Counted from the first letter of the stretch, positions 26,905-36,203 are shown. The stretch is 64,000 nucleotides of DNA from Rhizobiaceae bacterium (GCA_029233925.1 JARGOX010000013.1:112056-176055); one strand, 5' to 3'. Notes: generated by a model from the sequence alone, not told the origin. Translations and numbers: made by a program.

Positions 26905-27927
26905 TTGTCGGATCAAACACAAAGCGGCAGCGGATTCCGTTTCAAGCCATTGCTGATGACCGCCGCGCTTGGCCTGGCGATTGCCGGGGCCTCGATCTGG
27001 CCAGGCCCGGCCTGGGAGATGGTGCAATTTGTCGCCATGGGGCTGGTCTCGGTGGCGCCTCTTGTCCTGGTGGGCATTCTTCTGGCCGCATGGATCATGG
27101 CCAGCGGGGCCGACGCGCCGATCGCCCGGGCCTTTCAGGGACGGATGGTTCCCGCGATCTTTCTGGCCTCGCTCATCGGTGCGATCACACCGGTCTGCGG
27201 CGTGACGGTTCTGCCCTTGATGGCCGGGCTGCTGGCCGCCGGGATACCGCTGGCGCCGATCATGGCCTTCTGGCTATCCTCACCGATTACCGATCCGGCC
27301 ATGCTTGCAACCACGGCGGCAACCCTTGGGATTGGCTTTGCTGTCGGCAAGACGATGGCCGCCTTTGGCCTTGGCCTGTGGGGTGGCGCGATTACCGCGC
27401 TGTTTTCCGCCCAGCCCTGGGTGCGGGTGCCGCTGCGTCACAACGCGCTTGTCGGCAGCCTGTCGCAGAGCAATTGCGGCGCGCCCCTGCCTTTCGATGC
27501 GCGGATCTGGAAAGATGCTGCTCGGCGGGCCGTGTTTCGTCAGAATTTTGCCGCCACGACGCGGCTTATTCTGATCTGTCTCATCCCGGCCTTTGCTGCG
27601 GAATATCTGCTCAATGCCCTGCTGCAGCCCCAGGCCCTGTCGGCCTATATGGGTGCGGATGTCTGGTGGGCGATCCCTTTCGCGGTGTTTGTTGGCGCGC
27701 CGGCCTATCTGGATGGCTATGCGGCGCTGCCGCTGACCCGTGGCCTGATGGACCACGGCATGGCACCCGGCGCGGCCATGGCCTTCCTTGTCTCCGGCGG
27801 CGTCGTCAGCATCTGGGGCGCCATGGCGATCTTTCCGGTTCTGAGGCTCAAACCCTTCCTGCTCTATCTGGCGCTCGCCGTCACAGGCTCATTTGCCGCC
27901 GGCTATGTCTTTGATTGGGTGGTGTGA
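26905..27927 (+). CDS. permease of the YraQ/ArsP (DUF318) type
   Basis: Integral membrane protein of 340 residues with about eight hydrophobic segments in two repeated halves. The first contains the conserved ITPVCGVTVLPLMAGLLAAGIPL loop with a cysteine. TTG at 26905 was chosen because AGGAGG lies 6 nt upstream. An ATG at 26833 would add 24 residues unlike the family and would pass through that site. Controlled presumably by the divergent LysR. Its last 68 bp are duplicated at 45,762. Substrate unknown; the fold is shared with arsenical and redox-related permeases. Confidence 0.8.
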   Translation: MSDQTQSGSGFRFKPLLMTAALGLAIAGASIWPGPAWEMVQFVAMGLVSVAPLVLVGILLAAWIMASGADAPIARAFQGRMVPAIFLASLIGAITPVCGVTVLPLMAGLLAAGIPLAPIMAFWLSSPITDPAMLATTAATLGIGFAVGKTMAAFGLGLWGGAITALFSAQPWVRVPLRHNALVGSLSQSNCGAPLPFDARIWKDAARRAVFRQNFAATTRLILICLIPAFAAEYLLNALLQPQALSAYMGADVWWAIPFAVFVGAPAYLDGYAALPLTRGLMDHGMAPGAAMAFLVSGGVVSIWGAMAIFPVLRLKPFLLYLALAVTGSFAAGYVFDWVV

Positions 27928-27930
27928 GGG
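27863..27930 (+). repeat. permease 3' end, intact copy of the duplicated 68 bp
   Basis: The final 21 codons, the stop and three following bases match 45,762-45,829 at 63 of 68 positions in the same orientation. Being at the 3' end of an intact gene, it resembles an integration target restored by an incoming element. Confidence 0.75.
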
Positions 27931-28001
27931 CGTCCTGCACAGTGGAAAACCAGAAAGGCTCAATTTTGTAATATTTGCAATTGGCAGAACTATGAGCATC
28001 T

Positions 28002-28487
28002 TCAAAGAACGCGGTAGACGTTGATGGCAATGCCACCGCTGAAAGGCGCGAGAGATGCTACAAAAACATGTTCTCGCAACCACTGATATCGGCCGTCAGA
28101 GACTTCGAAACGAGGTGAAGCCCGAAAATAGTATTCTGACGGGTCCACTTTTTTGCCTGCGCGTAGTCTATTCATCACTTCGGCACTGGAAACCCGCAGG
28201 CCCTCATTGATGATGCGAATGAACACGCCGTCGTTGGTTTCAATGGAGTAACTTGCCCTGATCTCGGACGATCCGTCTTTTCGTATGACAGGCCAGTCCG
28301 AACCACCCGGCAAAATTTTTCCAGAAATCCGCTCCCCCTCCAGCATTCCTCCCAAAATGGGAATATGGAGAAGTTCACCGTAAAGACCCGAGCCGCCGCT
28401 TTTTGGCGCGCTGATTTCAGCGGTAATGGAAAATTCGAATTCCAGAGATGGCGTGACGGGGTGAGGGATGCCTTTACTCACTCTCAT
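28002..28487 (-). CDS. DUF3237-family protein
   Basis: Protein of 161 residues matching the DUF3237 beta-barrel family: LEFEFSITAEI at the start, a GGRxxG-like turn (GGMLEGERISGKILPGGSDW near residue 47), and RASPRFEVSDGRYQWL near the C terminus. No enzymatic role is established. Its start overlaps the stop of the upstream hydrolase (ATGA at 28484-28487), so the two are coupled in the TetR operon. Confidence 0.8.
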   Translation of the reverse strand: MRVSKGIPHPVTPSLEFEFSITAEISAPKSGGSGLYGELLHIPILGGMLEGERISGKILPGGSDWPVIRKDGSSEIRASYSIETNDGVFIRIINEGLRVSSAEVMNRLRAGKKVDPSEYYFRASPRFEVSDGRYQWLREHVFVASLAPFSGGIAINVYRVL

Positions 28488-29419
28488 TTGTCATTGACTT
28501 CCTTGAGCCAGGCCGACATTTTTTTGAGCTTGTCCATGCTCTCACCACAATATTCCATTGCTCTGAGGTATCCATGGATCAGGCCATTGCCGGAATCAAG
28601 TTCAACCGGCACGCCAGCTTTGATCAGTGCCTTGGCATAGGCTATGCCGCTATCGCGCAGAGGGTCATGTTCGGCGACCGCAATAAAGGCAGCCGGCAGG
28701 TTCGAATGGTCGCTGGCAACCAGGGGTGCCACAAGTGGATTTGTCTCAAGCTCTTTTTCATCAGGGCTATACATGCGATTGATGAATTCCATACCTTGCG
28801 TTTTGATCAAAGGCCCATCGGCGTTTTCAGTGTAAGATGGACGTGCACGATCAAAGTCACAGGCAGGATAAACAAGCAGTTGCGCATTGAGCTTTTCCGG
28901 CGCGTCCCGAAACATGATACATAGAGCCGCCGCAAGGTTGGCTCCTGCGCTGTCACCGCCGATTGAGACTTTCTCGATATTGATTTTCAGATCGACATCA
29001 TTTTTGAACGCCCATTCAATCACTGCGGCGCATTGCGTTATCGCGGCAGGAAACGGATGCTCGGGGGCCAATGCATAATCGATGCTAATGACAGTTTGCT
29101 TGTTGAAAGAAGCAATCCGGGAAGTAATGTCCCAGTGGGTTTCCGGGCTGCCCTGCATCCATGCCCCACCATGCATATAGATGAGGCAAGGTTGGCTTGC
29201 GTCAGACTTGTACCTGAACACTCTGACGCGAACTTTGCCTGCTTCGCTGTTGATTAGGTGCACTGAATCACAATCGACATCCAAAGGGCTGGGAAGCCGC
29301 ATATCCCTGGCAATTGCTTCAAAATGACAGCGGCGCGCCGCAGCGTCAGCGTTCGGGGGCAGATCAGCCCATTTGTTGTCCCACACTTCAAGAAAGGAAT
29401 TCAGTTCAGGATTTATCAT
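28484..29419 (-). CDS. alpha/beta hydrolase, hormone-sensitive-lipase family
   Basis: Esterase of 311 residues with the HSL-family oxyanion motif HGGAW (about residue 80), nucleophile GGDSAGAN (about 150), and probable Asp/His in AEHDPLRDSG and GLIHGYL. The ATG near 29419 follows GGAG by 6 nt and overlaps the end of the tetR gene by about 14 bp, tying the three genes into one unit. In this context an ester of shikimate, quinate or a related plant phenolic is a plausible substrate, but that is inference. Confidence 0.85.
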   Translation of the reverse strand: MINPELNSFLEVWDNKWADLPPNADAAARRCHFEAIARDMRLPSPLDVDCDSVHLINSEAGKVRVRVFRYKSDASQPCLIYMHGGAWMQGSPETHWDITSRIASFNKQTVISIDYALAPEHPFPAAITQCAAVIEWAFKNDVDLKINIEKVSIGGDSAGANLAAALCIMFRDAPEKLNAQLLVYPACDFDRARPSYTENADGPLIKTQGMEFINRMYSPDEKELETNPLVAPLVASDHSNLPAAFIAVAEHDPLRDSGIAYAKALIKAGVPVELDSGNGLIHGYLRAMEYCGESMDKLKKMSAWLKEVNDK

Positions 29420-30137
29420 TTTCAGCTCCGAGTTCGTTTTTTTGTTCATTTGAATTTTCCGGCAACAGAACAAATCGCAAAATCATGTTTATGCAGTTTT
29501 GGCGCAGCTGCTTTTGACCGTTTGGTTGATAAAGCGCATCGCCAAACAGGTTTGAAAAGGTTGGCTGATTGGAAACGTTAAAGAAGGAGAATGCGCTGAT
29601 TTGCCAATGGAGCATCAAAGGATCAAGGTCTTCGCGAAACTGACCCAGTTTGGTGCCGCGACGGCATAATTTTTCCAGTTCCTCAATGGCAGCGTTGTTC
29701 AGTTTCTGAATCGATTCAAGTTGCGCCAAATTTTCTGCCTGATGGATGTTTTCAATCATTACCAATCGAATGAAATCAGGATGGCTGACGTGATGGTCAA
29801 ACGTGAAGGCGACCAGTTTGACCATCGCGTCGACCGGTTGCAAATGATCAAGCTCCAGTGCGTTTTCCGCCTCGCGAACCTCTCTGTAGGCTTCTTCCAA
29901 GACCGTTTGATAAAGTCCAAGCTTGTCGCCAAAATAGTAATAGATCATGCGTTTTGAGGTTTTTGTCTTCTCGGCAATCTCATCAATGCGGGCCCCGGAC
30001 AGTCCTTTGGCTGCAAATTCGGCCAGCGCAACCTTCAGAATATTGGCTTGGACTTTTTCGGGATTTCGTTTCCGCAATTGCGTTTCAGCAATTATGCCTT
30101 CTAGGGCAATTGGACCTTTTCCATGAATTTCACCCAT
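29406..30137 (-). CDS. TetR-family transcriptional regulator
   Basis: Repressor-type regulator of 243 residues. The N-terminal helix-turn-helix lies near residues 30-75 (ALAEFAAKGLSGARIDEIA, KTKTSKRMIYYYFGDKLGLY). The C-terminal domain is helical and ligand-binding. It diverges from the shikimate dehydrogenase gene, and two 18-bp direct repeats lie in the shared promoter region. It is first in a unit with the hydrolase and DUF3237 genes, so it likely controls both directions. Effector probably shikimate, dehydroshikimate or protocatechuate. Confidence 0.9.
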   Translation of the reverse strand: MGEIHGKGPIALEGIIAETQLRKRNPEKVQANILKVALAEFAAKGLSGARIDEIAEKTKTSKRMIYYYFGDKLGLYQTVLEEAYREVREAENALELDHLQPVDAMVKLVAFTFDHHVSHPDFIRLVMIENIHQAENLAQLESIQKLNNAAIEELEKLCRRGTKLGQFREDLDPLMLHWQISAFSFFNVSNQPTFSNLFGDALYQPNGQKQLRQNCINMILRFVLLPENSNEQKNELGAENDKS

Positions 30138-30160
30138 AAAATCATATCCTTATCCGCTTT

Positions 30161-30210
30161 TTAACCGTTTAGTACAAAGCTATTGACAGCTATTAACTAT
30201 TTAGTACAAA
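30161..30210. promoter_or_regulatory. paired 18-bp repeats, probable TetR operators
   Basis: TTAACCGTTTAGTACAAA (30161-30178) and TTAACTATTTAGTACAAA (30193-30210) are near-identical direct repeats 32 bp apart, about three helical turns. They lie in the 120-bp divergent promoter between the TetR gene and the shikimate dehydrogenase gene. The core TTTAGTACAAA has a GTAC centre. Binding by the TetR protein is inferred. Confidence 0.7.
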
Positions 30211-30257
30211 ATAACTCATCGTCTTTTGCAGTCAAGAGATGATGGGAGGAAATACCA

Positions 30258-31160
30258 TTGAACGTCACATCAGAAAATCTGATAAATCCCAATGCCGTTG
30301 ATCTGTCCGTGCTGGTGGGTCTTGTGGGATGTGGCATCACCAAATCCCGCACCCCAGCCATGCATATGCGCGAAGGCCAACGCTTGGGTATTCCATATAT
30401 CTACAAATTTCTGGATATGGATTTGTCGGATATTGGAGACTTGGCATCGGTGATAGATCGCGCTCAGTTTTTCGGGTTTGCCGGCCTCAACATTACTTTT
30501 CCCTTCAAACAACAGGTTCTGGCATTGCTTGATGAAGTTTCAGCCGATGCAGAACGGATTGGTTCTGTGAATACGGTCGTGTTCAAGAACGGCAAGAGGA
30601 TCGGGTACAATACGGATTTCTTCGGTTTTGCGGAAAATGTTGGCATTGGGCTTGGGGATATTTCCGGCAAAGTGGTTCTGCAGATTGGTGCTGGTGGAGC
30701 GGGGTTATCGGTCGCATGGGCCCTGGCGCATTGCAAGATTGAAAAATTGCTCATTCGCGACACGGACGGGGAGAAAGCCAAATCGCTTGCAGACAATCTT
30801 GCCAGCCAGATCAAGACAGAAATTGTTTCCGAACAGATGATCAAAACGGCTGCGCAGGAAGCCGATGGTATTGTCAATGCGACACCTGTGGGAATGGCAT
30901 CCCTGCCGGGATTGCCGATTTCTGGCCAATACATCGAGAGCCGCCATTTCGTGGCCGATATCATCTATTTCCCGATTGAAACAGAATTGTTGAAAGCCGC
31001 CCGCAAGATCGGCTGCAGGACTCTTTCCGGAGAAGGAATGGCAGTGTTTCAAGCGATGAAAGCGTTTGAACTGTTTAGCGGGCAGAAACCTGACTCAGTT
31101 GAAATGAAAAGGACTTTCAAGTCGTTCGACCAAGTTTCCGTTGTTGGATCAACGGAGTGA
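30258..31160 (+). CDS. shikimate/quinate dehydrogenase (AroE family, catabolic type)
   Basis: Oxidises shikimate (or quinate) to the 3-dehydro compound. The 300-residue product shows substrate motif KSRTPAMHM near residue 30, where biosynthetic AroE usually has SLSPxxHN. The catalytic lysine is in NITFPFKQ and the aspartate in GYNTDFFGF. A dinucleotide motif (GAGGAGLSVAWAL) is near residue 145. The SRTP variant and the TRAP/dehydratase neighbours point to catabolism. Start is a TTG at 30258 after GGGAGGA. It is first of a plus-strand operon under the TetR repeats. Confidence 0.85.
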   Translation: MNVTSENLINPNAVDLSVLVGLVGCGITKSRTPAMHMREGQRLGIPYIYKFLDMDLSDIGDLASVIDRAQFFGFAGLNITFPFKQQVLALLDEVSADAERIGSVNTVVFKNGKRIGYNTDFFGFAENVGIGLGDISGKVVLQIGAGGAGLSVAWALAHCKIEKLLIRDTDGEKAKSLADNLASQIKTEIVSEQMIKTAAQEADGIVNATPVGMASLPGLPISGQYIESRHFVADIIYFPIETELLKAARKIGCRTLSGEGMAVFQAMKAFELFSGQKPDSVEMKRTFKSFDQVSVVGSTE

Positions 31161-31228
31161 CAGGATTGAAGCCAATCCAAATTTACCGCTGAAAAGCAAA
31201 CGAAACGCATCAAGTGGAGGATTTCAAA

Positions 31229-32221
31229 ATGCGTAAACTAACCAAAATACTAACCGGTAGCGTGGCATTGCTGGGAATGGCCATTGCAGCCAATATATCG
31301 TTCGCACAAAGCAAGGTCGAACTGATTTATTCAGATACCGTTTCCGAAAATGATATTCGTACGACAACACTCCGTGAGGCGTTCGGTGCCTGCCTTGGCG
31401 ATGGGTTCGATTTCAAATCCTATCACGGCGCCACCCTATTCAAACAGGGTACAGAATTGACCGCCATGCAGCGCGGCAATCTGGATATGGCAAATCTCGC
31501 AATTTTTGATTTTTACAATCAGGTTCCCTCAACAACCATTCTTGGAACACCGTTCCTGTTCCGTGATTACGAACACATGCGTGCTGTTTACAATAGCGAT
31601 GTGCTAGATGAGATGCTGGCCGAGATTGAAGAAAAAGCCAAGGTCAAAATTCTGGCCTTTCCTTATATTGGCGCACGTCATCTCGGCTACAAAGGCGACA
31701 AGCAGATTATGACTCCCGCTGATCTTGAAGGTGTCAAATTGCGCATGCCTCCAGGCGAAGGCTGGCAGTTTGTCGGAACTGCAATGGGCGCGACGCCGGT
31801 CCCAGTGCCTTTCTCTGAAGTCTATACGGCCCTTCAGACAGGCGCCATTGACGGACAGGATAACGGCTTCCCAGCGACACGCTCAATGAAGTTTGACGAA
31901 GTGATCAATCATATTGGCAAGACTGCCCATCTGATTGCTGCAAATGAGTTCACGATTTCACTTTCAAAATGGAACTCCTTGTCTGCAGCACAACAGGCAA
32001 AAATGCAGGAATGCGCCAAGAACTTTGAGGCAGCGCTCGACGGGATCACGCTCGAACAGGAAATATCTCTTGAAGCCGATATGAAATCAAATGGCGTCGA
32101 TGTGTATACGCCCGACAATGCGGCGTTTCAGACCCATGTGTTCAAAGTTTATCAGGATTCTGAATATTCAAAGGATTGGCCAGCCGGCCTGATCGAAAAA
32201 ATTGGTGCCGTCGGTAAATAA
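31229..32221 (+). CDS. TRAP transporter substrate-binding protein (DctP family)
   Basis: Periplasmic binding protein of 330 residues with a signal peptide (LLGMAIAANISFAQS) and DctP features: the arginine-containing LRMPPGEGWQFVGTAMGATPVPVPFSEVY near residue 170, then ALQTGAIDGQDN. ATG at 31229 is placed by GGAGG 8 nt upstream. A strong hairpin follows its stop. By operon it should bind shikimate, quinate or a similar carboxylate. Confidence 0.92.
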   Translation: MRKLTKILTGSVALLGMAIAANISFAQSKVELIYSDTVSENDIRTTTLREAFGACLGDGFDFKSYHGATLFKQGTELTAMQRGNLDMANLAIFDFYNQVPSTTILGTPFLFRDYEHMRAVYNSDVLDEMLAEIEEKAKVKILAFPYIGARHLGYKGDKQIMTPADLEGVKLRMPPGEGWQFVGTAMGATPVPVPFSEVYTALQTGAIDGQDNGFPATRSMKFDEVINHIGKTAHLIAANEFTISLSKWNSLSAAQQAKMQECAKNFEAALDGITLEQEISLEADMKSNGVDVYTPDNAAFQTHVFKVYQDSEYSKDWPAGLIEKIGAVGK

Positions 32222-32227
32222 TTCGAA

Positions 32228-32254
32228 ATGGGGCGGGCAATCAACCCGCCCCAT
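32228..32254 (+). terminator. GC-rich hairpin between dctP and dctQ
   Basis: ATGGGGCGGG and CCCGCCCCAT form a perfect 10-bp stem with a 7-nt loop, directly after the binding-protein gene. Only a weak T-containing tail follows. Such intercistronic hairpins often allow extra expression of the binding protein relative to the membrane genes. Confidence 0.7.
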
Positions 32255-32280
32255 TCTTCAATTCCTCCCAGGGCAATGGC

Positions 32281-32802
32281 ATGGAAAAATATCATAAGGT
32301 TGGAGAGGTGATTAAGCGATTGGCAGACCATTTTGGTGCCTTTCTCCTTGGCAGCATGTTTCTGGTTTTTATCCTGCAAATCATCTTCCGATATTTTCTA
32401 GACTTGCCCGTCGGATGGACTGTGGAATGGGTCACAATTGCCTGGCTGTGGGTCATTCTTTTTACATTTGCGTTTGTTATTCCGACCGGTGACATGATCC
32501 GGCTGGATATTGTTTACAGTGCCGTTCCACGCTCAGTTCGTCGCATATTCGATGTCTTTGCAGGGCTTGCCTGTGCTGCAATTTTCATTTGGACACTGCC
32601 AAATGCATGGGAATATGTCAGCTTTATGCAGATTGAGCGCACAGCATATATGCGCATTCCATTCAGCTGGGTTTTTGCAATCTACATTCCGTTTCACGTT
32701 GCCGTGATTTTCAGGATGTTGTTGATGGCATGGGGTGGAATTTCAGGAACGCGCAAGCCCGGAGATCTTGGGCTTCATCCAGAGACCCACGACTATGACT
32801 GA
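32281..32802 (+). CDS. TRAP transporter small membrane subunit (DctQ family)
   Basis: Four-helix membrane protein of 173 residues, with hydrophobic segments near 17-40, 48-70, 90-110 and 130-155 and the family signature around FRYFLDLPVGWTVEWVTIAWLW. Its end overlaps the DctM start by 8 bp (ATGACTGA), so translation is coupled. Confidence 0.9.
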   Translation: MEKYHKVGEVIKRLADHFGAFLLGSMFLVFILQIIFRYFLDLPVGWTVEWVTIAWLWVILFTFAFVIPTGDMIRLDIVYSAVPRSVRRIFDVFAGLACAAIFIWTLPNAWEYVSFMQIERTAYMRIPFSWVFAIYIPFHVAVIFRMLLMAWGGISGTRKPGDLGLHPETHDYD

Positions 32803-34090
32803 TCCATTCACCCTCTCCACGATCCTGATTCTTGTCTTGGCTATTTCAGGTCTTTCGGTCGGACTGGCCATGATGTGTGGAACATTCCTTTATCTGATGA
32901 TGAAAGGTTTTGACCCCTCAATAGCCTCGGAAACTCTCCTCCAAGGCCTGTTCAATGGCTATACGCTTTTGGCTATCCCATTGTTCATCCTGGCGGCCGA
33001 TTTGATGAATATCGGTAGTCTTGCGGACCGTTTATTACGTTTTTGTCAGGCATTGGTGGGGCGATTTCGTGGTGGGCTTGGTCATGTGAATGTCGTTTCT
33101 TCGGTGATTTTTTCTGGCATGTCCGGTTCGGCCGTTGCCGATGCCGTCGGCATGGGAAAAATCATTATCACTTTGATGACCAAAGATGGAAAATACACGC
33201 CAAGCTATGCAGCGGCGATAACAGCAGCGACGGCTACCATTGGGCCGATAATACCGCCGTCAATCCCGATGGTGCTTTATGCGCTCGTCTCTGACCAATC
33301 AGTTGGTTACCTGTTTGCCGCCGGTATGGCGCCTGGTCTGTTGATGGCTTTCGTCATGGGGCTGATGAACTTCGCCATTGCCCGCAAGCGCAATTTCCCG
33401 GTTGATGAAGCGATACCGCTTCGAGAGCTACCGGGCATTACATGGCGTGCTTTTCCCGCACTTATGCTGCCGGTCATTCTATTGGGCGGCATCTATGGCG
33501 GCATCATGACCCCAACAGAAGCAGCAGCAGTTGCGGCCGCCTATGCGCTGGTCATTTCAATCATTCTCTACCGCTCTGTGACTTTCGGGCAATTCTGGGA
33601 CACATTGAAATCGGGATCACGGTCGGCCGGGTCTATCGGCGTTCTCATAGCTGGATCACTTACATTCAACTATGTCATAACCCGAGAGAATATCCCGAAT
33701 GCACTGGCCGATTTCCTGGCTTATATGGAACTGTCTCAGTTCGGCTTTCTGGTTGCGGTCAATCTTCTTGTCCTGTTGCTGGGTTGTGTCCTTGAAGGCG
33801 GTGCAATCTTGTTGATTGTCGTTCCACTGCTTATTCCTGCCGCTCAGGCGGTCGGTGTGGATCTGGTTCATTTTGGAGTGATTGTTGTCGTCAATGCCAT
33901 GTTGGGTTTGATTACTCCACCCTATGGCCTGTTGTTATTCATCGTTGCCAACATCACCAAACAACCGGTCGGGGCGGTTATCAGAGATATTTGGCCCTTC
34001 ATTCTGGCTTTGATGGCAGCTTTGGTGGTGATCACCTTTGTGCCCGATTTTGTGCTCTTCCTACCGCGTTTGCTCGGATATCAAGGATAG
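32795..34090 (+). CDS. TRAP transporter large permease (DctM family)
   Basis: Main permease of 431 residues with about 12 hydrophobic segments. Family motifs include FSGMSGSAVADAVGMG near residue 105 and GPIIPPSIPMVLY near 150. The start at 32795 overlaps dctQ. With DctP and DctQ it forms a sodium- or proton-driven secondary importer in the cytoplasmic membrane. The dehydratase gene follows 8 bp later. Confidence 0.93.
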   Translation: MTDPFTLSTILILVLAISGLSVGLAMMCGTFLYLMMKGFDPSIASETLLQGLFNGYTLLAIPLFILAADLMNIGSLADRLLRFCQALVGRFRGGLGHVNVVSSVIFSGMSGSAVADAVGMGKIIITLMTKDGKYTPSYAAAITAATATIGPIIPPSIPMVLYALVSDQSVGYLFAAGMAPGLLMAFVMGLMNFAIARKRNFPVDEAIPLRELPGITWRAFPALMLPVILLGGIYGGIMTPTEAAAVAAAYALVISIILYRSVTFGQFWDTLKSGSRSAGSIGVLIAGSLTFNYVITRENIPNALADFLAYMELSQFGFLVAVNLLVLLLGCVLEGGAILLIVVPLLIPAAQAVGVDLVHFGVIVVVNAMLGLITPPYGLLLFIVANITKQPVGAVIRDIWPFILALMAALVVITFVPDFVLFLPRLLGYQG

Positions 34091-34098
34091 ATGAAGCG

Positions 34099-35985
34099 AT
34101 GAAAACATCGATAGCCACTGTTTCAATATCGGGAAATCTGCCTGAAAAACTGGAAGCAATTGCAAAGGCCGGTTTTGATGGTATCGAGATCTTCGAACAG
34201 GACTTCATTGCCCATGACGGAGATCCACGAGAAGTGGGTGATCTGATCCGTTCCATGGGCCTTGAGATTACGTTATTTCAGCCGTTTCGTGATTTCGAAG
34301 GATTGCCTGATACGCTTCGCGCCAAAGCGTTTGATCGGGCTGAGCGAAAGTTTGACCTTATGCAGGAACTGGGTACTGATCTGGTCTTGATCTGCTCTTC
34401 CTGCCACCCCGAAGCTGTCGGCGGTATTGACCGCGCAGCCAGAGATTTTCACGCGCTGGGTGAGCGTGCCGCCAAACGCGATCTTCGGGTGGGTTACGAG
34501 GCCCTGGCGTGGGGGCGCCATGTCAATGATCATCGCGATGCCTGGGAAGTCGTGCGCCGCGCTGATCACGCAAATGTCGGCTTGATCCTTGACAGTTTTC
34601 ATACGTTGGGACGCAAGATCGATCCTGAAACGATCCGACGTATTCCCGGGGATAAAATATTCTTTGTCCAACTTGCAGATGCACCTGTGATTGATATGGA
34701 TCTGCTCTATTGGTCACGTCATTTTCGCAACATGCCGGGTGAGGGCGATTTGCCGGTGAAAGATTTTATGCGCGCGGTCATGGCGACCGGATATAGCGGA
34801 CCCGTTTCCCTGGAAATCTTCAACGATCAGTTTCGGGGCGGAAGCCCCAATACAATAGCGGCTGATGGCTATCGCTCCCTGATTGCACTGATGGATGATG
34901 TCCGCAACGAGGAACAAGGTGTCGATATTGATCTTCCAGACATACCTGCACGGACGGATGTCTCTGGGGTTGCCTTCGTTGAGTTCGCAACTCTCGGGGG
35001 TGAGGCAAAAGCACTGGAAGCACTGCTGCCAACACTTGGGTTTGAACTGGCTGGCAAACACATCAGCAAGAAGCTGCAGCTGTGGCAGCAAAATGATATC
35101 CGAATTGTCCTGAATTTAGAAAATACAGGTCATGCGCATAGTGCATTCGTCATGCATGGAACAACAGTCTGTGATATTGGTCTTTCGGTTGGAGACGCCA
35201 AAGCAACAGTCAAGCGGGCATCCCTGCTGGGAGCAAAACCTTTCAATCAGCCAATCGGTCCAGGTGAACTGAACCTGCCAGCTATCAGGGGGTTGGGGGG
35301 AAGCGTTCTGCATTTTCTTGATGATGCCACTGGCCTGAACAAGGTATGGGAAGTCGAATTCGATACCCATTCTCTTGCCGCTCAGGGCGCTGGTTTGAAA
35401 AGGATTGACCATTTGGCGCAAACAATGAGCTATGATGAAATGCTCAGCTGGGCATTGTTCTACACCACTCTTTTCGACATGCAGAAAACGCTGATGGTTG
35501 ATGTGGTTGACCCGGACGGTCTGGTGCGCTCACAGGGTATGGAAGCAAAAGATGGCGCGTTAAGGATCACCCTCAATGGAGCAGAAACGCATCGTACCCT
35601 GGCAGGCAACTTCCTTGCAGACAGTTTTGGGGCATCCGTTCAACATATCGCCCTCGCCACTGATGACATGTTCGAGACAGCAGAAAAGCTGAAAACACTT
35701 GATTTTGATAGTCTCACAATGTCCAAAAATTATTACGCGGATTTGACAGCCCGATTTGATCTTGATTCCGGGTTTGTTGCAAGATTGTCGTCGCTGAATA
35801 TTCTATATGACGAAGATGCAGGGGGCCGTTATCTGCAGCTCTATTCAAAGCCCTTTGCCGGCGGCATGTTCTTCGAAATTGTTGAACGGCAGAAAAAATA
35901 CTCAGGATACGGCGCTCCCAATGCACCATTTCGGATTGCTGCTCAAAAGAGATTGGCAAGACCCAAAGGCATGCCCCGAATATAA
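34099..35985 (+). CDS. 3-dehydroshikimate dehydratase fused to HPPD-like domain
   Basis: Two-domain enzyme of 628 residues, organised like QuiC1 of pseudomonads. Residues 1-280 form a xylose-isomerase-type barrel (AKAGFDGIEIFEQDF, YEALAWGRHVNDHRDAW, LILDSFHTLG, VSLEIFNDQFRG) that dehydrates 3-dehydroshikimate to protocatechuate. Residues about 300-620 are a vicinal-oxygen-chelate domain like 4-hydroxyphenylpyruvate dioxygenase. The three metal ligands are apparently kept: His near 438 (RIDHLAQ), His near 516 (VQHIALATDD) and Glu near 593 (FFEIVERQ). ATG 34099 is 8 bp after the DctM stop. No dehydroquinate dehydratase is nearby, so shikimate is the simpler substrate of the operon. Confidence 0.88.
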   Translation: MKTSIATVSISGNLPEKLEAIAKAGFDGIEIFEQDFIAHDGDPREVGDLIRSMGLEITLFQPFRDFEGLPDTLRAKAFDRAERKFDLMQELGTDLVLICSSCHPEAVGGIDRAARDFHALGERAAKRDLRVGYEALAWGRHVNDHRDAWEVVRRADHANVGLILDSFHTLGRKIDPETIRRIPGDKIFFVQLADAPVIDMDLLYWSRHFRNMPGEGDLPVKDFMRAVMATGYSGPVSLEIFNDQFRGGSPNTIAADGYRSLIALMDDVRNEEQGVDIDLPDIPARTDVSGVAFVEFATLGGEAKALEALLPTLGFELAGKHISKKLQLWQQNDIRIVLNLENTGHAHSAFVMHGTTVCDIGLSVGDAKATVKRASLLGAKPFNQPIGPGELNLPAIRGLGGSVLHFLDDATGLNKVWEVEFDTHSLAAQGAGLKRIDHLAQTMSYDEMLSWALFYTTLFDMQKTLMVDVVDPDGLVRSQGMEAKDGALRITLNGAETHRTLAGNFLADSFGASVQHIALATDDMFETAEKLKTLDFDSLTMSKNYYADLTARFDLDSGFVARLSSLNILYDEDAGGRYLQLYSKPFAGGMFFEIVERQKKYSGYGAPNAPFRIAAQKRLARPKGMPRI

Positions 35986-36203
35986 AGGCAAAGCGGTCCT
36001 TCAATATCCAGGAAGTTCAGAACAGTCCGTGACCAAATGGAAGTATTTGATGTCAGCCGTCTGAGGTCGTCACCAGCATCCTTATGCCGACATATGCAGG
36101 CCAATGCTGCTGTTCACCATTGGGTCAACATGCTGCCGTGCAGCTTTCCCCTATCTGCCATTTTTGGGCAGCCTTTAGAAGGCGAAATCCGGCTGCGTGG
36201 ATA

